Source: Streptomyces guryensis (GTDB taxonomy: Bacteria; Actinomycetota; Actinomycetes; Streptomycetales; Streptomycetaceae). From it: a DNA stretch of 64,000 nucleotides. The stretch is taken from contig NZ_JAJSBI010000006.1 in NCBI RefSeq assembly GCF_021261325.1, positions 1-64,000 of the forward strand. Direction: 5' to 3'. Positions 42,558 through 51,825 of this stretch are shown here, piece after piece (positions within the stretch are counted from its first letter, which is position 1; each line of letters opens with the position of its first letter). A program made the position numbers and the translations under genes. The notes under the pieces are model-generated. The model worked only from the letters and a program-made list of their open reading frames with translations. It did not search any database and was not told where the DNA came from.

Positions 42558-43448
42558 GTGCTTCGCCCCGTCGTCGTAGGCCTGGACGGTTCACGTGAGA
42601 GTCTTGCCGCCGCCGAGTGGGCAGCCGGGGAGGCATTGCGGCGCGGCCTGCCGCTGCGCCTGGTGCACGCGTGGGAGGGACTGGAGTCCGACACGTCGCA
42701 GTTGCCCGAGCTGGCGGCGCCGCGTCATTGGGCGCGGCGGATCCTGCGCGGAGCCATGGACCAGCTCAGTGAGCGTCACCCGCAGGTGTATCTCAGTGCC
42801 GAGCAGATCGCCCGTCCCGCGGCGGACGCGCTCGTGGAGGCGGGTGCCGAGGCCGAGCTGCTGGTCCTGGGCAGCCGGGCCTTCAGCGGTTTCGGCGGCT
42901 TCATGGCCGGTTCGGTGGCGCTCGCGACGGTGGCCCGCGTGGCGCGGCCCGTGGTGCTCGTGCGGGCCGACCGGACGGCAGAGGACGAGCACCTGCCGGA
43001 CGCGGAGGGCCGGCCGTCGCTGCGCACGCCGTATCGCGACGTCGTGGCCGGTGTGGACATCGCGCACCCGTGCGAGGAACTGCTCGCGTTCGCCTTCGAG
43101 AGCGCGGCCCTGCGTTCCGCACAGCTGCAGGTGCTGCACACCTGGCACGTGCCGTACGCCCCGCCCACCGCGGCGGCCACGATGAGTACCGCTGCTCAGG
43201 AGGCCGCCGAGACGGCACTGGAGGGGGCGCTCCAGCCGTGGCGGGAGAAGTACCCGACGGTGAAGGTCCGGACGCGGGTGGAGAACGGCCACCCGGTCCA
43301 GCTGCTGCTGCACGCCACACAGGACGCGGGGCTGCTGGTCGTCGGCCGCAGGAACCGTCCGGCCAGGCTGGGCTCGCACACCGGGCCGGTCGCGCACGCG
43401 GTGATGCACCACGTGCGCTGCCCGGTCGTGATCGTCCCGCACGACTGA
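42558..43448 (+). CDS. Universal stress protein, tandem UspA domains
   Basis: 296 aa from GTG 42558 (VLRPVVVGLDGSRES). This start is preferred because GGAGG lies 8 nt upstream; the ATG at 42543 overlaps that site. The domain 1 ATP motif is slightly altered (GSRAFSGFGGFMAGS, second Gly to Ala). Domain 2 ends GRRNRPARLGSHTGPVAHAV and CPVVIVPHD. The oxidoreductase gamma gene follows after 42 nt with no box, so the USP is likely co-transcribed with the oxidoreductase. Confidence 0.9.
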   Translation: MLRPVVVGLDGSRESLAAAEWAAGEALRRGLPLRLVHAWEGLESDTSQLPELAAPRHWARRILRGAMDQLSERHPQVYLSAEQIARPAADALVEAGAEAELLVLGSRAFSGFGGFMAGSVALATVARVARPVVLVRADRTAEDEHLPDAEGRPSLRTPYRDVVAGVDIAHPCEELLAFAFESAALRSAQLQVLHTWHVPYAPPTAAATMSTAAQEAAETALEGALQPWREKYPTVKVRTRVENGHPVQLLLHATQDAGLLVVGRRNRPARLGSHTGPVAHAVMHHVRCPVVIVPHD

Positions 43449-43490
43449 CTCGCCAGAAGACACGAAGACCCGTGGGGAAGGAAAGGTGCC

Positions 43491-44069
43491 GTGTTCCAGG
43501 TTCGCATCCACGGCCGTGGCGGCCAGGGAGCCGTCACGGCCGCCGAGTTGTTGTCGGTGGCGGCGTTCATGGAGGACCGCCACGCGCAGGCGTTCCCGAG
43601 CTTCGGATCGGAGCGCACGGGGGCGCCGGTGGTCGCGTTCTGCCGGATCGACGACCGGCCGATCCGGGTGCGCGAGCCCGTCGTGCGGCCCGATGCCCTG
43701 GTCGTCCAGGACCCCACGCTGCTGCACCAGGTGAACGTCTTCGAAGGGCTGCGGACCGGCGGCGCCGTACTGATCAACTCGCCGCGGTCCGTTGACGAGT
43801 TGGGCCTCGGAGAGCTTGCCGAGCATGCCCTCACCGTCCTGGCCACCGCACTCGCCGTGCGCCACTTCGGCCGGCCGGTGCCGAACGCGGTCCTGCTCGG
43901 CGGGCTCGCCGCGATCACCGGCTGCGTCAGCATCGAGTCGCTCACCGCCGCCGTCCGCGAACGTTTCCCGGGGGAGCTGGGGCAGGCCAACGCGGCCGCG
44001 GCCCGGGAAGCGTACGACCACGTCCAGAAGGCCCAGCGGGAGGAGCGGGCGCATGCTCAAGCAGACTGA
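43491..44069 (+). CDS. 2-oxoacid:ferredoxin oxidoreductase gamma subunit
   Basis: 192 aa. Gamma domain of the pyruvate/2-ketoisovalerate:ferredoxin oxidoreductase family: VRIHGRGGQGAVTAAELLSVAA at the N-terminus and FPSFGSERTGAPVVAFCRID. It helps bind CoA in the complex. GTG start with GGAAAGG. Overlaps the alpha gene by 17 nt. Oxygen-sensitive enzymes of this kind make acetyl-CoA or acyl-CoA with reduced ferredoxin. Confidence 0.93.
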   Translation: MFQVRIHGRGGQGAVTAAELLSVAAFMEDRHAQAFPSFGSERTGAPVVAFCRIDDRPIRVREPVVRPDALVVQDPTLLHQVNVFEGLRTGGAVLINSPRSVDELGLGELAEHALTVLATALAVRHFGRPVPNAVLLGGLAAITGCVSIESLTAAVRERFPGELGQANAAAAREAYDHVQKAQREERAHAQAD

Positions 44070-45294
44070 GGGGTCGCGTGCGGTCGCCGAAACCGTCGCC
44101 TGCTGCCGGCCCGAGGTGATCGCCGCGTATCCGATCTCACCGCAGACGCACATCGTCGAGGAGCTGAGCCGCCTGGTGAAGTCCGGGGCGCTGAAGCCGT
44201 GCGAATACGTCAACGTCGAGTCGGAGTTCGCCGCGATGTCGATGTGCATCGGGGCCTCGGCCGCGGGCGCCCGTACGTATACGGCGACCGCGAGCCAGGG
44301 CCTGCTGTACATGGTGGAGGCGCTCTACAACGCCTCCGGGCTGGGTCTTCCGATCGTGATGACGGTCGCCAACCGGGCGATCGGCGCACCCATCAACATC
44401 TGGAACGACCACAGCGACACCATGTCGCAGCGCGACTCCGGCTGGATCCAGCTGTACGCGCGCGACAACCAGGAGGCCGCGGACCTGCATCCGCAGGCGT
44501 TCCGGCTTGCCGAGGAGCTGTCGCTGCCGGTGATGGTGTGCGTGGACGGCTTCGTGCTCACCCACGCCTGGGAACGGATCGAGGTGCCGGAGCAGGCGCA
44601 GGTCGACGCGTTCCTGCCGCCGTACGAGCCACGCCAGGTCCTGGACCCGGACGAGCCGGTGTCGATCGGTGCGATGGTCGGCCCGGACGCCTTCACCGAG
44701 GTGCGCTATCTGGCGCACGCCAAGCAGATGCAGGCGCTGGAGGCGATCCCCCGGGTGGCCGACGAGTTCCGGCAGGTCTTCGGGAGGGCCGGCGGCGGCC
44801 TGGTCCACCCGTACGCCTGCGAGGACGCCGACACGATCGTCGTGGCCCTGGGTTCGGTGTTCGGAACGGTGTGCGACGTCGTCGACGAGATGCGAGAGCG
44901 CGGGGTGCGGATCGGGGCGCTGGCCATCACGTCGTTCCGGCCGTTCCCGCTCGACGCGGTGCGGACCCTGCTCGGCAGGGCACGCCAAGTGGTCGTGCTG
45001 GAGCGGGCGTTGGCGGTCGGTGTCGGGGGGATCGTGTCCGCGAACGTGCGCACCGCGCTGTCCGGGATCCAGTTGGACGGACACACCGTGGTCGCCGGGC
45101 TCGGCGGGCGCGCGATCACCAAGGAGTCCCTGCACCGGCTGTTCGAGGACGCGATCGCCGGGCGGCTGGGGCAGTTGACCTTCCTCGACCTCGACACCGA
45201 GCTGGTGGAGCGGGAGTTGGCGCGGATGGCGCGGACCAGGCGGTCCGGTCCGTCCGCGGAGAACATCCTGCGAGATGTGGGGAGCAACCGATGA
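44053..45294 (+). CDS. 2-oxoacid:ferredoxin oxidoreductase alpha subunit
   Basis: 413 aa. Pyrimidine-binding and transketolase-C-like domains: AAYPISPQTHIVEELS, VESEFAAMSMCIGASAAGARTYT, TASQGLLYMVEALYNASG, then NIWNDHSDTMSQRDSGWIQ (cofactor/substrate loop). The closest layout is the four-subunit pyruvate or ketoisovalerate enzyme. ATG at 44053 lies inside the gamma gene; its stop overlaps beta by ATGA. Confidence 0.94.
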   Translation: MLKQTEGSRAVAETVACCRPEVIAAYPISPQTHIVEELSRLVKSGALKPCEYVNVESEFAAMSMCIGASAAGARTYTATASQGLLYMVEALYNASGLGLPIVMTVANRAIGAPINIWNDHSDTMSQRDSGWIQLYARDNQEAADLHPQAFRLAEELSLPVMVCVDGFVLTHAWERIEVPEQAQVDAFLPPYEPRQVLDPDEPVSIGAMVGPDAFTEVRYLAHAKQMQALEAIPRVADEFRQVFGRAGGGLVHPYACEDADTIVVALGSVFGTVCDVVDEMRERGVRIGALAITSFRPFPLDAVRTLLGRARQVVVLERALAVGVGGIVSANVRTALSGIQLDGHTVVAGLGGRAITKESLHRLFEDAIAGRLGQLTFLDLDTELVERELARMARTRRSGPSAENILRDVGSNR

Positions 45295-46301
45295 GTGCCG
45301 CGCAGCAGGTCAAGTTCTACCAGGTGGGCAGCTTCGCGGCCGGGAACCGGCTGCTGGGGCCCGAACTTCAGTCCGACCAGGCCGATGCGGGGCGCGCCAA
45401 CGCGCTGACCTGCGGTCACCGCGCCTGCCAGGGCTGCGGCGAGGCGCTCGGCGCCCGCTACATCCTGGACTCGGCCCAGCGGGCGGCCGGCGGCAAGGTG
45501 ATCGCGGTGAACGCGACGGGCTGCCTGGAGGTGTTCTCGACGCCGTACCCGGAGACGTCGTGGCAACTGCCCTGGCTGCACTCGCTGTTCGGCAACGCGC
45601 CCGCGGTCGCCGCGGGCGTCGCCGCCGCACTGCGCGCCAAGGGCCGCACCGACATCCGCGTGGTCGGGCAGGGCGGCGACGGCGGCACGGTCGACATCGG
45701 CCTCGGCTGCCTGTCCGGCATGTTCGAGCGGGGCGACGACGTCCTGTATGTCTGTTACGACAACGAGGCGTACATGAACACCGGCGTGCAGCGCTCCGGA
45801 GCCACTCCACCCACCGCGCGCACCGCCACCACCCAGGCGGTGGGCGAGGAACCCGGTGCCCCCTTCGGGCAGGGCAAGAACCTGCCACTGATCGCGATGG
45901 CGCACGAGATCCCGTACGTCGCCACGGCCACCGTCGCGGGTCTGCGCGACCTGGAGGCCAAGGTGCACCGGGCGATGGGCATGCGCGGCGCCCGCTATCT
46001 GCATGTGCTGGTGCCCTGCCCGCTGGGCTGGGGCACGGCGTCCCACGACACGGTGCGCATCGCGCGGCTGGCCGAACAGACCGGGCTGTTCCCGGTCTTC
46101 GAGGCCCTGGACGGCGAGGTCACCGACGTCACACCGATCCGGCGGGGCCTGCCGGTCGAGGAGTACCTGCGCCCGCAGAAGCGGTACGCGCACCTCTTCC
46201 GGCCGGAGCTGCGCACGGACGTCATCGCCCGTCTGCAGCGGACCGCCGACCGCAACATCGCCCGCTTCGGGCTGCTGGCCCACGAGGAGGCGTCGTCGTG
46301 A
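45291..46301 (+). CDS. 2-oxoacid:ferredoxin oxidoreductase beta subunit (ThDP)
   Basis: 336 aa. Thiamine-diphosphate-binding subunit: QGGDGGTVDIGLG through CYDNEAYMNTGVQRSG (GDG...N Mg-ThDP motif). Cysteines CGHRACQGCGEALGARY supply the proximal 4Fe-4S cluster. SGATPPTARTATT is typical of pyruvate-type beta subunits. Coupled to alpha (ATGA) and to the flavoprotein gene (GTGA). Confidence 0.95.
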   Translation: MSAAQQVKFYQVGSFAAGNRLLGPELQSDQADAGRANALTCGHRACQGCGEALGARYILDSAQRAAGGKVIAVNATGCLEVFSTPYPETSWQLPWLHSLFGNAPAVAAGVAAALRAKGRTDIRVVGQGGDGGTVDIGLGCLSGMFERGDDVLYVCYDNEAYMNTGVQRSGATPPTARTATTQAVGEEPGAPFGQGKNLPLIAMAHEIPYVATATVAGLRDLEAKVHRAMGMRGARYLHVLVPCPLGWGTASHDTVRIARLAEQTGLFPVFEALDGEVTDVTPIRRGLPVEEYLRPQKRYAHLFRPELRTDVIARLQRTADRNIARFGLLAHEEASS

Positions 46302-47923
46302 AGGACGAACCGTTCGCGATCACTCTCAATGTCGGCTCCAGCCTGGCGAACCACACCGGTGCCTGGCGCACCGAACGTCCCGTCTACGTCGACCGGATGC
46401 CGCCGTGCAACCAGGCGTGCCCGGCCGGGGAGAACATCCAGCAGTGGCTGTTCCACGCGGAGAGCGGCGACTACGAGTCCGCGTGGCGGCAGCTGATGCG
46501 GGACAATCCGCTGCCCGCCGTCATGGGACGGGTCTGCTATCACCCGTGCGAGACCGCGTGCAACCGGGTCCAGGTCGACAACGCGGTCGGCATCAACTCG
46601 ATCGAGCGGTTCCTGGGCGACGAGGCGATCAAGCGGGGCTGGACCGTGCCCGTGCCGGAGACGACCTCGGGCAAGCGTGTCCTGGTCGTCGGCTCCGGGC
46701 CGGCCGGGCTGTCGGCCGCGTACCACCTGCGGCTGCTCGGCCACGAGGTGACGGTCCGCGAGGCACAGGAGCACCCCGGCGGAATGATGCGCTACGGCAT
46801 CCCGCGCTACCGGCTGCCGCGCGAGGTACTGGACGCCGAGATCGACCGGATCACGGCGTTGGGCGTCGGGCTGGAGCTCGGAACGAAGGTCGACGACGTG
46901 CTCGCCGCGCAGCGGGCCGACGGCTTCGACGCCGTGTTCCTGGCGGTGGGTGCGGGCATCGGCAAGCGTGCCTACATCCCGGCCGGTGACAGCGCCCGCA
47001 TCCTCGACGCGGTGACGCTGCTGGGCAGCATGGAGGGCGAGGACCGGCCGCTGCTGGGCCGCAGGGTCGCCGTCTACGGCGGCGGCAACACGGCCATGGA
47101 CGCGGCCCGCACCGCCCGCAGGCTCGGCGCGACCGACGCCGTGGTGGTCTACCGGCGCACCCGGGACCGTATGCCCGCGCACGACATCGAGGTCGAGGAG
47201 GCCCTGGAGGAGGGTGTGCGGATGCAGTGGCTCTCCACCATCAAGCACGCCGACGAGGGGCGTCTGACCATCGAGCGGATGGAGCTCGACGAGGCCGGAT
47301 TCCCGCAGCCCACCGGCGCGTTCGAGGAGTTGGAGGCGGACAGCGTGGTGCTGGCGCTCGGGCAGGAATCGGACCTGTCCCTGCTGCGGGAGGTACCGGA
47401 GCTGACCGTGGACCACGGCATGGTGCAGGTGGCCGACGGGCTGATGACCGGCCATGAGGGCATCTTCGCGGGCGGCGACATGGTGCCCGCCGAGCGCACG
47501 GTCACGGTGGCCGTCGGGCACGGCAAGAAGGCGGCCCGGCACATCGACGCCTACCTGCGCGGCACGGCGTACGACCCCGGCCCCAAGCACGGCCTTGCGG
47601 CGGCCGACCGGCTCAACACCTGGTACTACTCCGACGCCCCGGCCTCCGTACGGCCGACACTCGAACTCGCCCGCCGCGTCTCGACGTTCGACGAGGTGGT
47701 GCAGGGGCTCGACGAGTCCACCGCACTGTTCGAGGCCCGGCGCTGCATGTCCTGCGGCAACTGCTTCGAGTGCGACAACTGCTACGGCGTCTGCCCGGAC
47801 AACGCGATCATCAAGCTGGGGCCGGGCAAGGGATTCACCATCGACCTCGACTACTGCAAGGGGTGCGGGCTGTGCGCGGCAGAGTGCCCGTGCGGGGCGA
47901 TCGACATGGTGCCGGAGGAGTGA
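46298..47923 (+). CDS. FAD/NAD(P) GltD-like oxidoreductase with ferredoxin domain
   Basis: 541 aa. N-terminal GltD-type Fe-S region (CNQACPAGENIQQW, CYHPCETACNR), FAD site VLVVGSGPAGLSAAYHL, NAD(P) site VAVYGGGNTAMDAARTA, then a C-terminal two-cluster ferredoxin (CMSCGNCFECDNCYGVCP and CKGCGLCAAECP). The ferredoxin part replaces a separate delta subunit, and the flavin part could pass electrons between ferredoxin and NAD(P)H. GTG start overlaps beta. It makes the operon a 2-oxoacid:NAD(P) system by inference. Confidence 0.92.
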   Translation: MKDEPFAITLNVGSSLANHTGAWRTERPVYVDRMPPCNQACPAGENIQQWLFHAESGDYESAWRQLMRDNPLPAVMGRVCYHPCETACNRVQVDNAVGINSIERFLGDEAIKRGWTVPVPETTSGKRVLVVGSGPAGLSAAYHLRLLGHEVTVREAQEHPGGMMRYGIPRYRLPREVLDAEIDRITALGVGLELGTKVDDVLAAQRADGFDAVFLAVGAGIGKRAYIPAGDSARILDAVTLLGSMEGEDRPLLGRRVAVYGGGNTAMDAARTARRLGATDAVVVYRRTRDRMPAHDIEVEEALEEGVRMQWLSTIKHADEGRLTIERMELDEAGFPQPTGAFEELEADSVVLALGQESDLSLLREVPELTVDHGMVQVADGLMTGHEGIFAGGDMVPAERTVTVAVGHGKKAARHIDAYLRGTAYDPGPKHGLAAADRLNTWYYSDAPASVRPTLELARRVSTFDEVVQGLDESTALFEARRCMSCGNCFECDNCYGVCPDNAIIKLGPGKGFTIDLDYCKGCGLCAAECPCGAIDMVPEE

Positions 47924-48079
47924 CCGCCACGCGGCCCAGTGGACGGAGCCGCCCGTGGAGATCCAGGGGGTCGCCGCGGGCCTCGGCTTCCGGCACCCGG
48001 TCTTGGAGGCCCGCGGGGCACGACGCCATCGAGATCCGCGTGACACTCAGCTGTGCGGAGTTCGTGGCGAAGCAGGGCG

Positions 48080-48847
48080 TCACCTTCCGGGCACACCCCG
48101 ACGCCGTGCGCCTCTGGCGGCCGCCGAGAGCGCCTCGGCGGTTGCCGGATCGGCCGGCAGGAAGGCCTCCAGTCTCAGCTCGGCGAGCGTGACGTCCACG
48201 GCGGTGGCGAAGGTCGTGACGGTCGTCATCAGGTGCAGCTCACCGTACGAGGAGGCCAGGCGCAGCGGGACCGCGAAGCCCAGCTGTGCGTCCGAGGGTT
48301 GCAGGTCGGGGACATGCCCGACGAGTTCGGCGCGCAGTTCGGGCAGGTGGCCGAGAGGGGCCAGGATGTGTCGTGCCCATTCGGCGAGGTTGCGGATGCG
48401 TGGCGCCAGACCGGCGGGGTGCAGTGCGAGCCGGTAGACGTTCCTGCCCGGACCGACCAGGTCGGGCGACGCGCCTTCGGTGATCAGGTCGAAGGCGGCG
48501 TTGGCGGCGACCAGGTCGCCGCCCCGGTCCACGACCACCGCCGGATAGGGCAGGTGCCCGCGGAGGATGTGGTCGATCGCCGTGCGGACGGGGGCCAGTG
48601 CCGGGGCGTCGAGGGAGCTCTCGGGGTAGACGGGCGCGTAGCCTGCGGCCAGCAGCAACTCGTTGCGCTCGCGCAGCGGCAGTCCGAGTGACTCGGCCAG
48701 CCGCACGACCATGGCGCGGCCCGGGGCGGACCGGCCGGATTCCATGAAGCTGAGGTGCCGTTGGGTGGTACCCGTCCGCAGGGCCAGTTCGAGCTGGCTG
48801 ATACGGCGGCGGGTACGGCGTTCGCGCAGCGCGCTGGGGAAGTCCAC
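48080..48847 (-). CDS. XRE-family regulator with MmyB-like ligand domain
   Basis: 255 aa. N-terminal helix-turn-helix (RRISQLELALRTGTTQRHLSFME, SGRSAPGRAMVVRLAESLGL) followed by the MmyB-type ligand-binding domain (LLAAGYAPVYPE, YPAVVVDRGGDLVAANAAFDL). Common actinomycete one-component regulators, often divergent from oxidoreductase genes, as here with the luciferase-like gene. GTG 48847 (VDFPSALRERR) matches family N-termini; ATG 48883 is possible. Its frame continues open upstream into the truncated pntB (see findings). Confidence 0.85.
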   Translation of the reverse strand: MDFPSALRERRTRRRISQLELALRTGTTQRHLSFMESGRSAPGRAMVVRLAESLGLPLRERNELLLAAGYAPVYPESSLDAPALAPVRTAIDHILRGHLPYPAVVVDRGGDLVAANAAFDLITEGASPDLVGPGRNVYRLALHPAGLAPRIRNLAEWARHILAPLGHLPELRAELVGHVPDLQPSDAQLGFAVPLRLASSYGELHLMTTVTTFATAVDVTLAELRLEAFLPADPATAEALSAAARGARRRGVPGR

Positions 48848-48932
48848 GGGCCTGTTGTAACGGCCGGGGGGCTTCGCTGCCATTCCCTGCGGGGAATTGT
48901 CGCTCTTCGGCCCCGTGGCCAGGATCGCCGGC

Positions 48933-49270
48933 ATGGACATCGGCATCCTTCTTCCGACCGGCAGCGCCCAGTGGGACGCGTCCGACGACCCGCGCGAACT
49001 GATCGACTTCGCACGACGCGCGGAACGTTCGGGGTTCTCCTCGCTCTTCGTCAACGACTCCCTGATCAGCCCGCGAATCGAGGCCCTGGCGATGCTGGCT
49101 GCGCTCGGCCCGGTGACCGACACCGTGACCCTGGGCACCGCCGCACTACTGCCGTTCCTGCGCCGCCCCATCCAGGCCGCGCAGTCCCTTGCCTCCCTCG
49201 ACCTGCTCTCCGGCGGCCGGCTCGTCGTGACCGTGGGCGCCGGGTTCCCCGGCCGGTTCGGGCGGCCCTT
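48933..49270 (+). pseudogene. Luciferase-like (LLM) flavin oxidoreductase, 3' truncated
   Basis: Begins MDIGILLPTGSAQWDASDD and continues normally to VTVGAGFPGRFGRP (about 113 residues), the N-terminal third of an LLM F420/FMN-dependent monooxygenase. It then runs into sequence that is antisense pntB and stops at 49311-49313. The remaining two thirds of the TIM barrel are absent. The junction near 49268 is a deletion breakpoint shared with pntB. Confidence 0.8.
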
Positions 49271-50347
49271 CATGTGCCCGGGCATCCGGCCCGCGACCGG
49301 GTGGACGGCGTAACTGACGTCGACGCCGTGGTCGGTGAGCATCTTGGCGAGGTCGCCGAGCTCGTGCTGGGCCTGGGCCGCGGCCAGGCCGTATCCGGGG
49401 ACGAAGACGACCTTGCTCGCGTAGGCCAGTTGGATCGCCACATCGTCCGCGGAGACCGACCGCACCTGGGCTGGAGCTGCGCCGACAGCAACCGGGGCGC
49501 TGTCGCCGGTGCCGAAGCCGCCGACCACGATGCCCGCGATCGACCGGTTCATGGCGTCGGCCATCAGCTTGGTGAGGGTGCCGCCCGAGGAGCTGACCAG
49601 CATGCCCGCGATGATCAGCGCGGTCTCGTTCAGGACGAAGCCCGCCATCGCTACCGCCGCTCCCGTGAACGCGTTCAGCAGGGCGATCACGACCGGCATG
49701 TCCGCGCCGCCGATCGGCAGCACCATCGTCACGCCGAACAGCAGGGCGACAACCACCAGCCCGTACAGGGCGGAACGGGAGCCCGGTGACAGCACCAGCC
49801 AGATCGTGCCGACGACGAAGGAGGCCGGCAGCACCACGTTCAGCAGCCGCGCTCCCGGGAACACCACCGGCGCCCCGGAGACGACGCCCTGGAGCTTGCC
49901 TGCCGCGATCAGTGATCCGGAGAAGGTGACCGCGCCTATGACGATGTCCAGGGCGCCCGGCAGGGCGACCCGTGCCCCGAGCGCGGCCGGGTGTTCGGCC
50001 TGGAGGAGGTCGTTGACCGCGATGAGTGCGGCCGCCCCGCCGCCGACCGCGTTGAAGAGGCTGACCAGTTGGGGCATGGCCGTCATCTTGACCTCGCGTG
50101 CGGCGTACAGGCCGAGCGCGGCGCCGACGAGTCCGCCCGAGGCCAGCACCAGCCAGCCGGTCGTGCTGATCGTGCCTTCGTGGGCCACCAGCCACACCGC
50201 GGCGGCGATCGCGACGGCCATGGCCCCGGCGGACAGGGTGTTGCCGCGGCGGGCCGTGCGCGGGTGGTTCATCAGGTGCAGGCCGAGGACGAAGCAGGCG
50301 GCGGTGGCGAGGAAGACGTAGTGGACGGCGTTGGAGACGGTGTCCAT
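49268..50347 (-). pseudogene. pntB: Transhydrogenase beta subunit, C-terminus deleted
   Basis: Membrane part of proton-translocating NAD(P) transhydrogenase: helices from the N-terminus (VHYVFLATAACFVLGLHLMN) and the start of the NADP domain (VPGYGLAAAQAQHELGDLA, VSYAVHPVAGRMPGHM). The conserved sequence ends at GHM. The final about 110 residues with the GANDVxNP and KRSM NADP-binding motifs are missing, and unrelated residues follow. ATG 50347 with GGAGG about 10 nt upstream. NADP(H) binding should be lost unless a copy exists elsewhere. Confidence 0.85.
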
Positions 50348-50352
50348 GGCAC

Positions 50353-50673
50353 TCACACCTCCGCCTTGTCACGAGTGTCGGAGGTGGTGGGCTTGGCCTT
50401 GAACATCTCCAGCATCCTGTCGGTGACGACGTATCCGCCGACGACGTTCATGGCGCCGAACACCATGGCCGCGAAGGCGAGGACGTAGCCGAGCCAGGTG
50501 TGCGACTCGGCCGCCATCAGCATGGCTCCGATGACGACGATGCCGTGCACGGAGTTCGATCCGGACATCAGGGGTGTGTGCAGGGTCGCGGGGACCTTGC
50601 TGATGACCTCGACTCCGACGAGGACGCTCAGCACGAAGACGGTGATCGCGGTGAGGAGATCGAGGTTGTTCAT
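50353..50673 (-). CDS. pntAB: Transhydrogenase alpha subunit part 2 (membrane)
   Basis: A 106-aa, three-helix membrane subunit (LLTAITVFVLSVLVGVEVIS, VPATLHTPLMSGSNSVHGIV signature, AMVFGAMNVVGGYVVTDRML). Translationally coupled to pntAA (ATGA overlap), 5 nt before pntB. Intact, although its partner pntB is truncated. Confidence 0.93.
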   Translation of the reverse strand: MNNLDLLTAITVFVLSVLVGVEVISKVPATLHTPLMSGSNSVHGIVVIGAMLMAAESHTWLGYVLAFAAMVFGAMNVVGGYVVTDRMLEMFKAKPTTSDTRDKAEV

Positions 50674-51785
50674 GAGAGGGCTCCTCCCGTGAGCGCGGCC
50701 GTGATCTCGTCGGCCGGGTCGAAGAGCAGTTCGCCGTCGTGCAGGATGTGGCGCAGGAGAGCGACCATGTTGCGGGCGTAGGCCGTGGACGCGGCGGTCG
50801 CCATCGCGGACGGCAGGCGTCCGGCACCGATGACGGTGACGCCGCCCGCCAGGACCTGCGTCTTGTCGGGTTCGGATCCCTCGACGTTCCCGCCGAGTTC
50901 GCTCGCGGCGAGGTCGACGACCACCGAGCCGGGCTTCATGGCATCGACGGCGGCGGCGGTGACCAGCAGCGGCGGCTTGCGGCCCGGCACCTGGGCGGTG
51001 GTGATCACGATGTCGGTACGGGCGATGTGCGCGTCCAGCGCCGCCCGCTGGGCCTGCTGCTCCGCCTCGGTCAACTCCCGTGCGTAGCCGCCCTGTCCGG
51101 CGCCCGATCCGGTGCCTGGCGGGTGCTGAATGTCGAGGAATCGGGCGCCGAGCGACTCCACCTCCTCTCGTGCTGCGGGGCGTACGTCGTACGCCGTGAC
51201 GATGGCGCCGAGGCGACGGGCGGTGGCGATCGCCTGCAGTCCGGCCACTCCGGCGCCGAGGACCAGCACCTGCGCGGGGCGCATGGTGCCCGCCGCGGTG
51301 GTCAGCATCGGCAGGAAGCGGTCGTAGGAGTCGGCCGCGAGCACGGCCCCCTTGTAGCCGGCGACGTTGGCCTGGGAGGTCAGCGCGTCCATGGACTGGG
51401 CGCGGCTGAGGGTGCGAGGCAGCAGGTCGAGGCTCACCGTCCGCACTCCGCGCTCGGCCAGTTCCCCGGCCAGCGCGGGGTGGCGCAGCGGTTCGAGCAG
51501 GCCGATCAAGGTCTGCCCGGCACGCAGCGACGCGGCGGTCTCCGGGTCCGTCGGGCCGACACAAAGGACGGCGTCCGCATGTGCGTACAGCTCTTCCGGG
51601 GGCACGACGCTCGCGCCGGCGGCGGTGTAGTCGGCGTCGGTGAACCAGGCACCGGAGCCTGCCCCGGTTTCGATCAGGACATCAAGTCCGGCCCGGATCA
51701 GGAGGGTTACTGCCTCGGGGACGAGGGCGACACGGCGTTCGCCGGGCGCCCGCTCCCGTACGGCACCTACGGTGACGGTGGGCAT
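50670..51785 (-). CDS. pntAA: Transhydrogenase alpha subunit part 1 (NAD-binding)
   Basis: A 371-aa soluble NAD(H)-binding domain I: ERRVALVPEAV, VLVLGAGVAGLQAIATA Rossmann motif, TAYDVRPAAREEVESLGA, QVPGRKPPLLV, MKPGSVVVDLAASELGGN. Three-gene pntAA-pntAB-pntB arrangement as in many actinomycetes. ATG with GAGAGG. It follows the alcohol dehydrogenase by 40 nt on the same strand, so it is likely in the aldehyde/alcohol dehydrogenase operon. Confidence 0.95.
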   Translation of the reverse strand: MPTVTVGAVRERAPGERRVALVPEAVTLLIRAGLDVLIETGAGSGAWFTDADYTAAGASVVPPEELYAHADAVLCVGPTDPETAASLRAGQTLIGLLEPLRHPALAGELAERGVRTVSLDLLPRTLSRAQSMDALTSQANVAGYKGAVLAADSYDRFLPMLTTAAGTMRPAQVLVLGAGVAGLQAIATARRLGAIVTAYDVRPAAREEVESLGARFLDIQHPPGTGSGAGQGGYARELTEAEQQAQRAALDAHIARTDIVITTAQVPGRKPPLLVTAAAVDAMKPGSVVVDLAASELGGNVEGSEPDKTQVLAGGVTVIGAGRLPSAMATAASTAYARNMVALLRHILHDGELLFDPADEITAALTGGALS

Positions 51786-51825
51786 GATCTGCTGCCTCTC
51801 CCTGTGGTCCGCTGGGTCGCGGACC

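Noticed and set aside
47924..48079. Possible coding continuation after the flavoprotein gene (a fragment reading HDAIEIRVTLSC)
   Set aside because: Coherent residues occur only for about 35 codons and without a start; I cannot distinguish it from chance.
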